Notes: generated by a model from the sequence alone, not told the origin. A stretch of DNA of 64,000 bases from Schistosoma haematobium (GCF_000699445.3 NC_067198.1:22331536-22395535); one strand, 5' to 3'; positions 53,101 to 59,346 are shown, counted from the first letter of the stretch. Numbers and translations: made by a program.

Positions 53101-56100
53101 ATTCGTGGATCCTTCATCCTCTTCAATGAACATGGATCTAACCTCCTACACGAACAGGCTTACAAACGCAATGCGTTCAGTTAAACCTGCTTCCACTCGA
53201 CCTCAATCAACTGATGTTTTCGTCCAACCTGACTTACGATATAGTACACACGTTTTCGTTCGTCGAGACTCGCATCGACGACTATTCGAATCAGCATACG
53301 AAAGACCCTTCAAAGTTCTTCAACGTGAATCTAAGTACTATATAGTCGATAAGAACGGAACCAACGATAGCATCAGCATCGATCGCTTAAAAGCAGCGTA
53401 TTTAGAAGGAAATCCTATCTACGTGGATTTTCCTTCGGTACAATCGAACGACACGACTCCGACACTTATAATACCTCATCCGACAACCAACACACACGAT
53501 GATACTTCGACAGTATCCGAAAATAAACGTAAAACGACGCGTTCTGGAAGAAGGGTGAGATTTCCAGAACATTTAAACGACTATTGCACGTAAGGCACTT
53601 CTCGACATTTTATATTATTTTTTTAAAAAAAACAATTTTAATATGCTTATATATTTTTATTTCTATTTAAAAAAAAAACAAAACAAAAAAAACAAATTTT
53701 TTTAAACGCTATTACGTGTTCATGAGTTTATTTTCCATTTTTTTTCCGCCGACATTGTGTTTTTACGCACATACGAGTGTATTTCGACATGCACTTACAT
53801 TTTCTTTTTCTTTTCCAGGACGGCTGGAAAAGAACGATGACGTTTATGAGGATCCGAAATTTTCATTGTACATTTTCTTTTTTACTATGTTGTACCTCCG
53901 TCCCATATAGTAAGGAAAGACGACCAGACGCTGCTAAATTTAGTAAGCTATCAGAAGAGTGTTTACCAACGACAAACTCGTTGGGTTTAAACTTCTGGCT
54001 GGCCACGTCTTAGGGTCGTCACTGCCCCACTAGGGAGGGAGTGATCTGTAGCGGTAAATAAATCCCCAAAATAAATAGCACTGTAAGTTTTCGACATTGG
54101 ATGCTGACCATATGTTTTAGTGGACTCATCTAGCTGAAGGCGCTCGGTCAGGCATCCGCACCAGATCACGTGTGGTAACGCCGTGCTCAACATCAACCGC
54201 AATCGCTAGCCAGATTAGATCAGAGAATTCCGATATATTGGTCATCGCCAAATATACTATTCCGATCTCCTCGACTCTGTCTTTTGATTTCTCTGGGTGG
54301 GAACGAAATACATTAGGTGTTACTGGTAGAAGCGTTGCCAAACACTGAATACCTGTGACATCATCAACATAAAAATTGTTTCCTAATAACAAGTATATCA
54401 AAAGATTGTAGTCAGACTTAAATAAAGCGCATGCATCCGTAGAATACGATAAATTCGGTATAGTTCGTCGCTTCCTCTTCAACTACAAACAAGCACCTTC
54501 AAGTTTTATTGAAAATATTCCCCGAAATCTGAAGCTATGAAGACAGAACAGGGGACACAAACTGGATACAATGTGTGCATTTTAAGTAATCAGTAAATGA
54601 TGCAGTCCTCCCTTATTAAGATTCCCGGAATCAATAAGTAGTAAATGACCTAAACATGATGTTTGCATCGAGGAAAGTGTATATGATTAACATACAACTA
54701 CCATGATCACAGATACAATCAGCATGATAACTAAACATTAACATTTTATTATAAAACCACTGGTAATTACAATCACATGAGTTTTATTCAACATGTCATT
54801 TTCGTCCTTAATCTCTCATATTTTTGTTAAATTACGTACTAAAATTACTTCAAATATTCTACAATCATTATTCCGATCATTTTTTTTAAGACTGTTAAAA
54901 TTATGATTTTCAATGTCATTTAAATTTTAGACAACTTATAGTTTAATAGTTGAGTTCATGAGTCAATTAAAGTTAGATCACTATGGAAAACCTGGAAGCA
55001 CTGGACGACCGTTTCGTCCTAGTATGGGACTCTTTATAGTTTATTAATGGACAATTCATTCCTTAAAATTTCAATTATGTTAACATTTTAAACCAATCAA
55101 ATTTATTAGGTTATATGCAACTGAATAGAAATTAATGAAATACAATGAATCCAATGTATTTTGTAAATATTTTCATTTTTAATTTGTTTACATTTTTCAA
55201 CGAAACTAATCGCATCAAACCAGATTTCTTCATCTTGTTAAAAATAATCGAACAGATACTTAATTCATGTCAAAAACCACATTTGATAATAGATTTGTAA
55301 TTTAGTCTGTCTAACTTAGATATTCTATCAAGTTTTTGATGAATCAGATTAGTTTTTTCTTGTTTCTGCAATAGATTTTATGATAACGTCACACACACAC
55401 ACACACACTCTTATATTCAACAGAAGCTAAATGCAAGCAATTCAAGACAATCTAATTTCTGAAATTAATTATCGTATATAAATTTTTTACAAGATAAAAG
55501 GAAAATTAGATAGTTATGGAAAAAAAGCGAATCATACAAAAGTATTATTATATGTATAGAAATACTTCAAATACTCAAATATTTTTTGATTGAGATCATG
55601 GATCGATCAATGTTAGACCACCATGGAAAACCTGAAAGTATTGGACAGCCGTTTTGTCCTATTGTGGGACTCTTCAGCAGTGCGCATTCACGATCCCGCT
55701 CGCAGGATTCGAACCCAGGGTCTTCGATCTCTCACGTGAACGTTTAACCTCCAGACCACTGAATCAGAATCCAACGGTGCTAATGTCTAACCTCAACCAA
55801 TCCACGAAATTGCGCCACCATCTTCCATTGTACTGAGGTAGATACCTGTCTCTACCCAACACGGATTAATTAAAACTTTATCAAATGATTGATTTCACCT
55901 CATTAAACATGACCTGTCATCGGTAGATTAAATGAAATTTTTACCATATATTAACCTTATACATATGTTTCATTATGTGAGAAACAGGTATATTTATGGC
56001 AGTGATTCATCGTTTAATTAATTATATAACGGTATAATTGATAATTGATCTAAATTATTCAAAAACATGCTGGTAAAGAACTAATTGAAAGTATTTTAAC

Positions 56101-56665
56101 ATTAATGAAAAGTAATTTATTTTAATGATGTTAAACAATATTTGTTTGAAAATTTTCAAGCAATCCTTTTAATAAAGACAAGTTATGTATTGCCTAGTAA
56201 AGTAGACAGAAGCGTTTAGGCAGTGAATGATGAGGAAGATTTATAGATCAGGTGAATACTTTTAATGAAGTTGTATTCTCCAAGCTGGATATATTCATTA
56301 CATAATCATCTGTCATTTCTTTAATTGATTGGGCGATTCAACATACAAAAAAAAATTATAAGCGAATCTACCATATCAAGCTTTCCGGTGTAACAAAGCA
56401 TCTATGAACTTAATAGTGAGTACTAGGAATTGTTAAAAGTTCCAAACAAGAATGCACAAAAATATTTAAAGTATTACGTAACCGAAACTTTATTGTTAGA
56501 GACTAACTACATAAGAAATATAAAAATGGAATTTTAATAAGACTATAATAAGGAGAGAATAACATAAACAAACAAATGAATTAACTTACAAAATGTAAGT
56601 CAATACTCCAACCGCCCACATATCTGTTGCAAAAGTTATCGGATCGAAATTGACTATTTCTGGAG
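16703..56665 (-). CDS. DRAK/STK17-like (DAPK family) Ser/Thr protein kinase, 3' part, eight exons
   Basis: Partial gene, joined exons 56590-56665, 39207-39359, 34450-34495, 29696-29824, 28351-28708, 23997-24373, 21704-22189 and 16703-16981; about 634 residues are visible. Residues 1-91 are the end of a protein kinase domain: APE (1-3, subdomain VIII), DMWAVG (15-20, IX), an LLTGISPF stretch, [17 protein letters not shown], and a closing HPW (88-90, XI). The wording ATDMW, LTGISPF and NECLQHPW fits DRAK/STK17 better than DAPK1-3. Family role: CaM-kinase-group Ser/Thr kinases linked to cell death and myosin phosphorylation; the role here is inferred. The remaining ~540 residues are low-complexity, rich in Asn, Ser and Thr, much longer than the short C-terminal tail of vertebrate STK17. 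All exon phases match and every intron is GT-AG. The ATP site, HRD and DFG exons are upstream of the window. No polyadenylation site was fixed. Sure of the kinase, less sure of the subfamily. Confidence 0.88.
17300..17545 (-). mobile_element. tRNA-like SINE, minus copy of an inverted pair
   Basis: On the minus strand it reads GAAGTTAGACACTAATACTG, the tRNA-like head with GATTAAGCGTTTGCGCGAG, and a decayed ribozyme region (GAATTCCTACACTAAGACGA). It is followed 70 bases later by a plus-strand copy, giving a head-to-head pair. Confidence 0.72.
17610..17835 (+). mobile_element. tRNA-like SINE, plus copy of an inverted pair
   Basis: TTCAGTGGTCTAGAGATTAAGCG head, a CTGAGGA core element that is intact, and GTCCTACACTAAGAC for stem II, but GGAA in place of GAAA. 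Tail CCAGTGCTTCCAGGTTTTCAA is present. Confidence 0.75.
19523..19562. repeat. (TA)n microsatellite
   Basis: Perfect TA tract in the intron between exons G and H. Confidence 0.95.
20007..20143 (+). mobile_element. 137-bp insertion with 16-bp target duplication
   Basis: GC-rich block (CCTCTGGGGGCTACTGCCTG, GGATAAAGGAGGAGGGTTGG, GGGGTTAGCGACCCCATCCC) flanked by the exact direct repeat TAACTATTTTATTATA at 19991-20006 and 20144-20159. From memory it resembles the 5' region of the schistosome RTE/SR2 element; this is not confirmed. The clean duplication shows a retrotransposition-type insertion of a very short piece. Confidence 0.65.
20527..21090 (+). mobile_element. RTE (SR2-like) fragment in kinase intron
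   Basis: Same 3' portion as the copy at 6.2 kb ([46 protein letters not shown]), with several stop codons and a small internal deletion. It ends with the [17 protein letters not shown] block and a GTAAGTGAGTAAGTAA tail. Opposite in strand to the host gene. A short patch at 49977-50000 on the minus strand also looks like such a tail. Confidence 0.82.
21095..21235 (+). repeat. tRNA-like retroposon fragment after RTE tail
   Basis: AATTCAGTAGCTAAGTGAATAATG resembles the head of the copy at 57.1 kb (ATCAGTAGCTAAGTGGATAACG), then AACGAGTCCTGACGAG, a trace of ribozyme sequence. It begins immediately after the RTE tail. Confidence 0.4.
21704..22189 (-). CDS. Kinase exon G: Thr/Asn/Ser-rich tail
   Basis: A 486-bp exon (162 codons), acceptor AATCTTCTTAG and donor AAG/GTTAGT, phase 0 at both ends. 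It opens [17 protein letters not shown], passes through repeated Thr, Ser and Asn runs, and ends with a more ordered segment containing [15 protein letters not shown] and [17 protein letters not shown]. The latter two look helical and basic-hydrophobic, so may be conserved contact sites (inference). Confidence 0.85.
22620..22720 (+). repeat. tRNA-like SINE head fragment
   Basis: CTCAGTGATCCAAAGGTTAAGC resembles the SINE box-A region (CTCAGTGGTCTAGAGGTTAAGC); the rest of the element cannot be followed. Confidence 0.4.
22910..23220 (+). repeat. Dispersed repeat X, copy 1
   Basis: GTGGTGTATGCTACTTATGT, AGTAGTATGT, CTGTAATTTTGT and the following CGTTTTTGTTCGTGACAATA-like block are shared with 46085-46375. 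Orientation relative to any coding source is unknown; no protein was recognised. Confidence 0.55.
23701..23873 (+). mobile_element. Sm-alpha-like retroposon with decayed hammerhead
   Basis: Head GTATTGGTCGTTTGAATC, ATCAGTCTTTTATTGG, then CATCCAACTGACGAG, GTCCCAAATAAGACAGAAC, CCTGGATTCCACTGCTAGCC. GAAA is broken to CAGAA. It overlaps no exon; exon F ends 120 bases away at 23997. Confidence 0.72.
23997..24373 (-). CDS. Kinase exon F: Asn/Ser-rich tail with a Gly/Ala segment
   Basis: A 377-bp exon with acceptor TTATTTTATAG and donor TTA/GTAAGT, phase 1 in and phase 0 out. It encodes 125 full codons plus the split Asn. Reads begin [20 protein letters not shown]; a run of Asn encoded mainly by AAT follows, then [20 protein letters not shown]. 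The last stretch is the least biased and most likely structured part of the tail. The function is unknown. Confidence 0.85.
25950..26315. mobile_element. Composite inverted SINE pair
   Basis: The left part (25950-26055) is the 3' half of the SINE on the minus strand; the right part (26075-26315) is a plus-strand copy with head GGTTCAGTGATCTAGATG, box B GGGTTCAAATCCCACG and ribozyme region. The core reads TTGAGGA, so the first base is altered, while GAAA is kept. The join, CAATGGATAAAGGATTGCGC, also occurs at the copy at 44.8 kb. Confidence 0.7.
26542..26659. repeat. (CTA)n-(AAT)n compound microsatellite
   Basis: A run of ACT/CTA triplets with one interruption passes into AAT triplets, in the intron between exons E and F. 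Confidence 0.95.
27330..28145 (-). mobile_element. Non-LTR retrotransposon relic in kinase intron
   Basis: Minus strand, from 28145: [53 protein letters not shown], then [20 protein letters not shown] and the 3' region down to about 27330. This is the C-terminal end of the same family as at 58.7 and 59.9 kb. It shares strand with the kinase gene and carries stops. Confidence 0.78.
28351..28708 (-). CDS. Kinase exon E: Ser/Asn-rich tail
   Basis: A 358-bp exon with acceptor TTTTTCATAG and donor AAA/GTAAGC; phase 0 in, phase 1 out. It encodes 119 residues from [12 protein letters not shown] to VVSHVNNSQ. The only low-complexity bias is toward Ser, Asn and Lys. SSPTSPL contains two Ser/Thr-Pro sites that could be proline-directed phosphorylation sites (inference). 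No known domain was recognised. Confidence 0.85.
28709..29695 (-). other. Kinase intron D-E (1.0 kb)
   Basis: Holds one minus-strand Sm-alpha-like copy; otherwise AT-rich. Confidence 0.7.
29170..29345 (-). mobile_element. Sm-alpha-like retroposon, minus strand
   Basis: Minus strand has the full head (ATTGATCAGTTTCTTATTGG, TGCCTCGATATTGGC) and the 3' ribozyme half (AATAGGACGAAACGTGCGTC, CTGGATTCCAC), but the CTGATGA half is deleted. It is in the intron between exons D and E. Confidence 0.72.
29696..29824 (-). CDS. Kinase exon D: basic-hydrophobic segment after the kinase domain
   Basis: A 129-bp exon, phase 0 at both ends, acceptor AATAAACAG and donor GAT/GTAAGG. It encodes 43 residues starting [20 protein letters not shown], then [12 protein letters not shown] and a run of six Asn. 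The [17 protein letters not shown] stretch sits where DAPK-type kinases carry an autoregulatory, calmodulin-binding helix. Similarity is only general (Ser after Arg-Arg, then an amphipathic helix), so calmodulin binding is a guess. Confidence 0.85.
31194..31219 (-). CDS. Candidate 26-bp microexon of the kinase gene
   Basis: Seen: a 26-bp segment between an acceptor-like CATTAAG and a CAG/GTAGGT donor, open in only one frame, where after two starting bases it reads PYDLTCSQ. It exits in phase 0, as exon D needs. To enter in frame, exon C must use the GT four bases downstream of its strong donor. That gives a link of [22 protein letters not shown]. Inference: an optional exon that lengthens the linker after the kinase domain. 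Schistosomes are known for microexons, but the weak upstream donor argues caution. Confidence 0.35.
32095..32275 (+). mobile_element. tRNA-like SINE, head-deleted, with intact hammerhead
   Basis: Box-A part is nearly gone; box B GGGTTCGAATCTCGCG, the ribozyme (32159-32204) and the tail TTCCAGGTTTTCCATTG are kept. It sits in the kinase intron between exons C and D, on the strand opposite the gene. Confidence 0.75.
32159..32204 (+). ncRNA. Hammerhead ribozyme motif with complete core
   Basis: Stem I GCACTG/CAGTAC, core CTGAAGA (32165-32171, matching CUGANGA), stem II GTCT/GGAC with loop CACAATA, core GAAA (32187-32190), a short stem III with loop TGTC, and cleavage triplet GTC (32196-32198). 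Stem I has one C/A mismatch at its second-last pair. Minimal stem III is usual in retroposon hammerheads, which tend to act as dimers. Activity was not tested. Confidence 0.7.
33190..33680 (-). mobile_element. Diverged solo LTR, family 1
   Basis: Minus-strand copy with the TATATAAACCCATTATG block, the CCAGCCGG-TTAG-CC region and the terminal CGGATATAACA. The outer end reads TGTTATTCTTGTG. A clear target duplication was not found (the GTTAT after 33680 is not matched cleanly), so it is older or its end is damaged. Confidence 0.7.
34450..34495 (-). CDS. Kinase exon C: end of kinase domain with HPW motif
   Basis: A 46-bp exon after a GTTAG acceptor, encoding (R)[15 protein letters not shown], the subdomain XI Arg-containing helix and the closing His-x-Trp. 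The donor is GTAAGT in phase 0. A second GT lies four bases further (GTAA/GTATAT); using it would put the frame in phase with a possible microexon at 31194-31219. Confidence 0.92.
35290..35430 (+). mobile_element. Sm-alpha-like retroposon head
   Basis: TTTTTATTGGTTATTTGGATC, TTGATCAGTCTCTTATTGGC and TGTACGGTTTGCC blocks shared with copies at 23.7, 29.2, 56.8 and 63.4 kb. It stops at the CAAGCATTATAA region before any ribozyme part and is followed by an inverted SINE. Confidence 0.65.
35480..35695 (-). mobile_element. tRNA-like SINE with near-intact hammerhead
   Basis: On the minus strand the ribozyme region has CTGATGA and GAAA, and an ATC cleavage triplet. The base of stem II (GTCCC...GGGA) and the stem III pair are imperfect, so activity is doubtful. 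Head and box B (GAATCCTGCGGGC) are present upstream of it. Confidence 0.7.
36931..36998. repeat. (TA)n microsatellite with CATATA interruptions
   Basis: A 68-base AT alternation with two C interruptions near its start; it lies about 120 bases before the perfect inverted repeat at 37116. Confidence 0.95.
37116..37255. repeat. Perfect 57-bp inverted repeat, 26-bp spacer
   Basis: Arms at 37116-37172 and 37199-37255 are exact reverse complements, starting TTAGAACAACACATATAAGC and including ATCGTCATCAGGCTTTA next to the loop. The spacer is AT-rich (CTCTAATATACATGAATA). The repeat would form a long hairpin in either strand or in intron RNA. No open frame is seen. Confidence 0.9.
38500..38790. mobile_element. 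Composite inverted SINE pair
   Basis: The left 100 bases are a minus-strand 3' half; from 38608 a plus-strand copy follows with CTCAGTGGTCTAGAGATTGAG, box B GGTTTGAATCCCACG and GGGCGAAACTGTCGTCC. The plus ribozyme core is damaged (CTGTTGGGAAG in place of CTGANGA). Confidence 0.7.
39156..39196. repeat. (TA)n microsatellite at kinase exon B donor
   Basis: Ends only 10 bases from the exon B splice donor (39206). Length changes here could affect donor context (inference). Confidence 0.95.
39207..39359 (-). CDS. Kinase exon B: subdomains X and start of XI
   Basis: A 153-bp exon with acceptor TTTTTTAAAATACAG and donor CAG/GTAATA. It encodes [20 protein letters not shown] and onward to [17 protein letters not shown]. 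Of the sequences compared by memory, the GISPF, ETF-NI and LVK-P pattern is typical of DAPK/DRAK kinases. It leaves two bases (AG) that join the next exon to make Arg. A (TA)n tract starts about 10 bases into the downstream intron. Confidence 0.94.
40012..40861. repeat. Foldback element, ~230-bp arms, 389-bp spacer
   Basis: Left arm 40012-40241 and right arm 40631-40861 are reverse complements with roughly 93% identity by eye. Shared blocks include GGTTAAGGGAAAAATACATC, GAATTTGGGATTGTGATAAA and GTATTAACAATAAAATTGG. The spacer holds GACCACGAAAGGTCATGGTC and a small hairpin CTCCGG...CCGGAG (40600-40618). No transposase is seen. Confidence 0.85.
42973..43765 (+). mobile_element. Merlin DNA transposon relic
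   Basis: Terminal inverted repeats GGCG-GACTATAATTTAT-GACGA are seen at 42973 and, inverted, at 43742-43765. Between them the plus strand encodes a broken transposase: [60 protein letters not shown] and [14 protein letters not shown]. The Asp of YTDDW and the Glu of STEAMW are 36 residues apart, as in a DDE enzyme. At least two in-frame stops (after NMY and KKHK) and missing N-terminal sequence make it dead. Merlin elements are known in schistosomes. No clean 8-9 bp target duplication was seen. Confidence 0.85.
44730..45020 (+). mobile_element. tRNA-like SINE in kinase intron
   Basis: GGCTCAGTGGTCTGGAGGTT head, box B GGGTTCGAGTCCAGC, and a ribozyme region with CTGATAA (G to A in the core) and AGAAACGGCCGTCC. 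The leading part (CAGACAATAGATAAATGG, GATCGATTGAAGTTAGACAT) matches the join at 26.05 kb. Confidence 0.75.
46085..46375 (+). repeat. Dispersed repeat X, copy 2
   Basis: GTGGTGCATGCTACTTATAT, AAGTAGTATATGGTGTTAG, TCCTGTAATTTTGTGTC and TGTTCTGTTCACCACAATAC correspond to the copy at 22.9 kb. The GC-richer CCCCACCCGTG near 46338 is inside it. Confidence 0.55.
47120..47164. repeat. (TA)n microsatellite
   Basis: Perfect TA tract in the long A-B intron. Confidence 0.95.
47560..47960 (+). repeat. Possible fragment of the non-LTR family, plus strand
   Basis: The stretch GGTAGGCGCAGACTA (from about 47620) matches the minus strand of the relic at 27.66 kb (GGGTAGGCGCAGACTA), and the CACTCTTTACTTTCC-TTTTGTCTCTTC part has a similar feel to its 3' region. 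Divergence is high. Confidence 0.35.
50732..53593 (+). CDS. pol: Gypsy pol polyprotein: reverse transcriptase, RNase H and integrase
   Basis: 953 codons open without a stop. Order: end of the protease-RT linker ([16 protein letters not shown], residues 5-20); reverse transcriptase with [13 protein letters not shown] (Asp175), MPFGLRNA (207-214) and the catalytic YVDD (235-238); RNase H with Asp385 (AVDAS), Glu426 (GRELL), Asp451 (FTDHKPL) and Asp497 (ADALSR); integrase with a zinc-binding pair His574/His578 and Cys608/Cys611, and a catalytic triad Asp640, Asp699, Glu735 at the canonical 35-residue D-E spacing. A basic tail ([13 protein letters not shown]) closes the protein. All key residues are present, so the frame is young, yet without gag, protease and 5' LTR the element cannot act alone. 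The first codon given is TTG at the truncation edge and is not a real start. Confidence 0.93.
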   Translation: MDLLQHHNLIIDTRKRRLVDGNTNLSVCVTSFSGCRLSPVTVKHMIDPLYQPLLDKYPGIQQTQPKLPCVTSNVTHHITTTGPPVFSKARRLAPEKLRLAKNEFDHMIDLGIIRPSNSPYASPLHMVPKKDSNDWRPTGDYRRLNAKTIPGRYPLPHIHDLTATLKGTTVFSKIDLVKAYNQIPMATDDIPKTAIITPFGLYEFLRMPFGLRNAAQTFQRFIDDVFRGLNFVHAYVDDCLIASPDRETHLKHLDLVFERLQKHGITVNVQKCQFGTDSLDFLGHTIDAQGIRPLRTKVVAILDYPEPTNVKQLRTFNGLVSFYRRFIPKCALLMKPLTDQLRGNAKSINLDDNARKAFSTIKELIAKATMLAHQDTEAPISIAVDASDSAIGGVLQQWVNNSWQPLAFFSRRLLDTESRYSTFGRELLAMYCAVRHFQHYIEGREFTLFTDHKPLTFSLSSPSDKYSLRESRQLDYISQFTSDIQHISGANNVVADALSRITSLNSFQGIDLLKLAQLQKEDIDLQHELSSTTTKLRIKQMGTGKETLLCDTSTGRDRPIVPKHYRRNVFNTLHKLSHPGVRATIKLIAERYCWPGMNKDVREWARSCVSCQKSKVIRHNKCPLGSFKTPDARFDHVHLDLVGPLPDSNGYSYLLTCVDRFTRWPEAVPIKDITAETVARTLVERWVANFGCPSTITTDRGRQFESDLFRRLTTLLGTTRFRTTAYHPQANGLVERFHRQLKASLSAANVSQWTDALPLVLLGIRNAVKADIGYTASQLVYGTTLRLPGEFVDPSSSSMNMDLTSYTNRLTNAMRSVKPASTRPQSTDVFVQPDLRYSTHVFVRRDSHRRLFESAYERPFKVLQRESKYYIVDKNGTNDSISIDRLKAAYLEGNPIYVDFPSVQSNDTTPTLIIPHPTTNTHDDTSTVSENKRKTTRSGRRVRFPEHLNDYCT
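53594..54046 (+). other. Gypsy 3' internal untranslated region
   Basis: Lies between the pol stop and the LTR. Begins with long T and A tracts, then a GC-richer part from about 53750. No complete open frame of note was seen. It ends in the purine-rich tract that would prime plus-strand synthesis. Confidence 0.6.
54047..54487 (+). repeat. 3' LTR of the Gypsy element
   Basis: Starts TGTAGCGGTAAATAAATCC right after the purine-rich tract and ends CTTCAACTACA; the termini form TGTAG/CTACA inverted repeats, as expected of LTRs. The bases after it begin AACAA; the matching left target duplication is lost with the 5' end, so the boundary rests on the terminal repeat alone. Confidence 0.75.
54945..55035 (-). 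mobile_element. Truncated SINE 3' end
   Basis: Minus-strand tail and GAGTCCCATACTAGGACGAA, with the rest of the ribozyme and the head missing. It lies about 460 bases after the Gypsy LTR. Confidence 0.65.
55585..55860 (-). mobile_element. tRNA-like SINE in kinase intron
   Basis: A long minus copy including a 5' extension (CAATGGAAGATGGTGGCGC), the tRNA-like head, box B GGGTTCGAATCCTGC, CTGAAGA and GTCCCACAATAGGAC. GAAA has become AAAA (the conserved G is lost), so the ribozyme should be inactive. Confidence 0.75.
56590..56665 (-). CDS. Kinase exon A: APE and DMWAVG motifs (subdomains VIII-IX)
   Basis: A 76-bp exon that begins in phase 1 after an ATACTATAAACAG acceptor and ends at a GTAAGT donor. 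It reads (A)[18 protein letters not shown] and continues to GVLTYI. APE anchors the activation segment and the Asp of DMWAVG is the conserved subdomain IX residue. Its 3' overhang of two bases is completed by the first base of the exon at 39359, giving Leu. This is the most 5' exon visible. Confidence 0.93.
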
Positions 56666-56774
56666 CTGTTTATAGTATGAAAAGAGAGAAGAGGTAGAAA
56701 TTAATCATAATGATTAGATTAAAAAACTGAATTAGGATATTATGACGACGATAATAAAACAAATATCTTTGATT

Positions 56775-57065
56775 CAGCTTGTATTGGTTATTTAAATCTT
56801 CTCATTGACGTTGAATACTGCAAATGGTCAGTCTCTTTTGGGATATGTGGATCGTATGCGGATTGTCTCGATAGTGCTTTAAGTCACAATCATTATAAAT
56901 AGAGAAAGATGGTGGCTAGAAGTGGAATCCAGGATCCGCATTTCATCCTATTTAAGACTCATCAGTTGGATGTCCCAGCAAGCCAGAGTTTATGTTCACT
57001 CCGGGACTGACTGAGTTCAGTCCTAAACGTCAATGGGAGGCTTCGAATGTCCAATAAAAGATGAA
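56775..57065. mobile_element. Composite Sm-alpha-like retroposon
   Basis: A plus-strand head (GTATTGGTTATTTAAATC to AGTCACAATCATTATAAAT) joins, tail to tail, a minus-strand copy with ribozyme and its own head. The join is at about 56900, within 240 bases of kinase exon A. Confidence 0.72.
56925..56975 (-). ncRNA. Sm-alpha-like hammerhead, near-complete
   Basis: Minus strand: ATCCAA, core CTGATGA (56965-56959), stem II GTCT/GGAT with loop TAAATA, GAAA (56944-56941), stem III T-A closing GCGG, cleavage triplet ATC, then CTGGATTCC. Relative to the usual Sm-alpha form, stem III changes C-G to T-A on both sides at once. The first stem I pair is an A/C mismatch. Confidence 0.6.
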
Positions 57066-57094
57066 TTAAAACTCATATCATCGTAAAAGCTAGT

Positions 57095-57290
57095 GGCTAT
57101 CTGGAATCAGTAGCTAAGTGGATAACGTGATGGAGTTTGAAGCGAACAGCACAGAGTTTGAGTCCCGGAGTGGACATAAACTCTGAGATGCACGTACATT
57201 CAGCTGATCAGTCACAAATAGGACGAAATGCGTGTGCTGGATTCCGCTGCTTGCCATCATCGATCTCTGCTTACAATATTTTTTATTATT
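57095..57290 (+). mobile_element. tRNA-like head with Sm-alpha ribozyme region
   Basis: ATCAGTAGCTAAGTGGATAACG (box A), GTTTGAGTCCCGGAG (box B), then CAGCTGATCAGTCACAAATA, GGACGAAATGCG and GGATTCCGCTGC. The core reads CTGATCA: the essential G is C, so the ribozyme should be inactive. It gives the full order of this family: promoter, then ribozyme, then tail. Confidence 0.72.
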
Positions 57291-58245
57291 ATTGGTGTTT
57301 ATTAGTAATATAATAATCATCTGTCCTATAACCAGAATAAAATGGAAACGGATAATGTACTAACTGTAACACAACGTAAAAATTTTCGAAAGCGAGTCTA
57401 TATAATTCATTGTTAAACAACTGTGCAATATATGTAAAGCTTAGATCGCAAAGTATTACGATATGCCTCTGCAGCAGAACATCACAGCAAAAACAAAGTT
57501 ATATTTAGATGCAGTAAAGTACCGAAAATTGTACTATCTAATTACGTTTACGTTAGTCAACTTCATAGATATGCTAAAATATTGGCATGTAGGATTAAGT
57601 TCGAGGAAACATATAAAGTTGAAGAGGACAAAACGAATATCAGACTAGAAAATTGGTATGAGTTATTCAAAGTCTCTACAACAGATGTAGAGAGCTAAAC
57701 AAAATATGGTGACATTTAATTTGGTACAAGTATTTTAAAAGTATTCAATATACATGTAGAACAACTTTCTTCATCTAACCAGATTTATTTTCAAATTGCT
57801 TACAACAAATATTTGTACTTCTATTTTCACTCATTAATTTACTAAGAACGTTTCTAAGATCAACAGCGTTATTAGATTAGATAGTTTTGTCATTCGTATT
57901 AGTAAATATCTTCAAATTTTTATGTGTAACCAAAACAATCAGGTAGAAACCATATATAATTTCAAAAATTACACACTTCTTATCAAAAGATGTTACTTCT
58001 AAACAACACTAAAAAGAACAGAAATTGGTAGTTAATGTTAAAAACTGGGATTAATTAGTAGCTTATACTAATTCTGAGAAAAACTTTTCATTCTCGTCAA
58101 TACTGCAAAAATAAACGACAATATAAGTTTGTATCCGCAGTTGAAAAAAACAACAATAAAACATGTAACGAGTGGAGAAATATTGACAATTAACTTAATA
58201 TTGATCAACTGAGAAATTGCCTACAAGGTTTAAGTGTCCTATGCG

Positions 58246-58246
58246 G

Positions 58247-58279
<33 letters not shown>

Positions 58280-58290
58280 TTAATAATAAT
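58246..58290. repeat. (AAT)n microsatellite
   Basis: AAT triplets with one CATT interruption, followed by a TGTGTATGTGCATC-rich patch. Confidence 0.9.
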
Positions 58291-58699
58291 AAACATACGA
58301 ACGATGAATTTACACAGACGGAATAATCGATTTGTATGTGTATGTGCATCTGTATGTACATGCGTGTACACAGTAGGTTTGTGTATATTTGTATTAATTG
58401 GCAAAAGAAGTGTGTTTATGTGTACGTGCATAATTAATTTCACAAAATTGAGACTTTTTCAATTTTGTCTTAAATATAACAGGATATTATGTGGTTATTA
58501 GAGTTTATTTTATGAGTCAGACAGGGAAATACGGAAAAAAATTCATAGTTTTATTACCGAAGTGTTCATAATAGCTGATAGACGGTCATTTATGGACGAA
58601 CCAATGAAATTAGGGATAGCAAGTTTTGGATTTGGGTGCAAAATACATTTATATAAATAGCATTTTGACATTATAGCTGATGTCAATTAGTGATGAAAT

Positions 58700-59229
58700 T
58701 TTTTACATAGATCAACAAAAACGTAGAACTTCGTACGTACGTACATCAGTTCGAGTTGCCATACTACATTAGCACAGAGATGTATTTGTCGATTCAAATC
58801 ACATAGTGGTAGAGGTAGTAGAAGTATAAGCAGTAGTCGGAAAGATTAGGATTTGAAGATGTTATTCAAGGAGTATAATCCAGTGAAATGGATTTAGAAA
58901 GAAAAAAAAGAAAGGGACGTGAAGAATTCAGAAGATTAGAATTTGGGAGAACATAAAGAGTGGATGCACATGCACCATTGCAAACGATTTTGAGCCATGT
59001 CATTCAAAGTCTCTAACCATCGGTTGCTATCGTCTCGCGGATCCCAATCAGGTATTCTATACCTACCAAAATGGCTCAGTCCACTTGTCAGTGACTTCAT
59101 GGATTTGTGTCATGTTTTGGTTTGACCGCCCCTAGCTTTCTTCCAACCTACTTCTACACCACAAAACATCGCTCATCGGGACAGTCGGTGGTTGGGCATA
59201 CGTAACATATGTCCCATCTAATTCCAAAT
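58700..59229 (-). mobile_element. Non-LTR retrotransposon relic, C-terminus and 3' end
   Basis: Same family as the relic at 59.9-61.0 kb. The minus strand reads VGWKKARGGQTKT, MKSLTSGLSHFGRYRIPDWD and NRWLETLNDMAQN near 59160-58985, followed by the same 3' stretch down to the CGAACTGATGTACGTACG block. Only 600 bases separate it from its relative. Confidence 0.78.
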
Positions 59230-59346
59230 TTTAATACTAATTCCTCACATTAACTTATAATTCTTTTTTGACACTGGTAAGTTGATGACTTGTCTCAAGG
59301 TCACTATAGTGTTGCTCAAAGGTCATTCACAAATTATAGTCCCACC
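59230..59346 (+). mobile_element. Merlin transposon right end, solo
   Basis: TCTCAAGGTCACTATAGTG followed by AAAGGTC and AAATTATAGTCCCACC matches the right end of the Merlin relic at 43.7 kb. It abuts the non-LTR relic that ends at 59229; nothing of the transposase remains. Confidence 0.65.

Larger units (their letters stand above)
50732..54487 (+). mobile_element. Ty3/Gypsy LTR retrotransposon, 5'-truncated, with 3' LTR
   Basis: A pol reading frame (50732-53593), a purine-rich tract AGGGAGGGAG (54032-54041), and a 441-bp right LTR (54047-54487) with ends TGTAG...CTACA. The 5' LTR, gag, protease and primer site are missing: the sequence becomes element-like just before 50735, within the conserved segment that links protease to reverse transcriptase. 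Base composition (GC-richer) contrasts sharply with the flanks. The element lies in the 17-kb kinase intron, antisense to the gene. Resembles schistosome Gypsy families of the CsRn1/Saci/Boudicca kind; the exact family was not determined. Confidence 0.9.
39360..56589 (-). other. Kinase intron A-B (17.2 kb)
   Basis: The largest intron. It holds the foldback, the Merlin relic, SINEs, repeat X, a (TA)n tract and the Gypsy element. A possible degenerate SINE trace lies at 45735-45830 (GCCATCCAGTGCTTCGG). A (CA)n is at 55388-55408. Stretches at 41.3-42.9, 48-50.7 and 55.9-56.5 kb show nothing. Confidence 0.7.

Noticed and set aside
52373..53126. Minus-strand open frames inside the Gypsy pol gene
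   Set aside because: Shadows of the pol frame, which has all catalytic motifs on the plus strand.
54126..54482. Minus-strand frame of 118 codons after the Gypsy pol gene
   Set aside because: It lies wholly within the LTR; LTRs of this size often have chance open frames.
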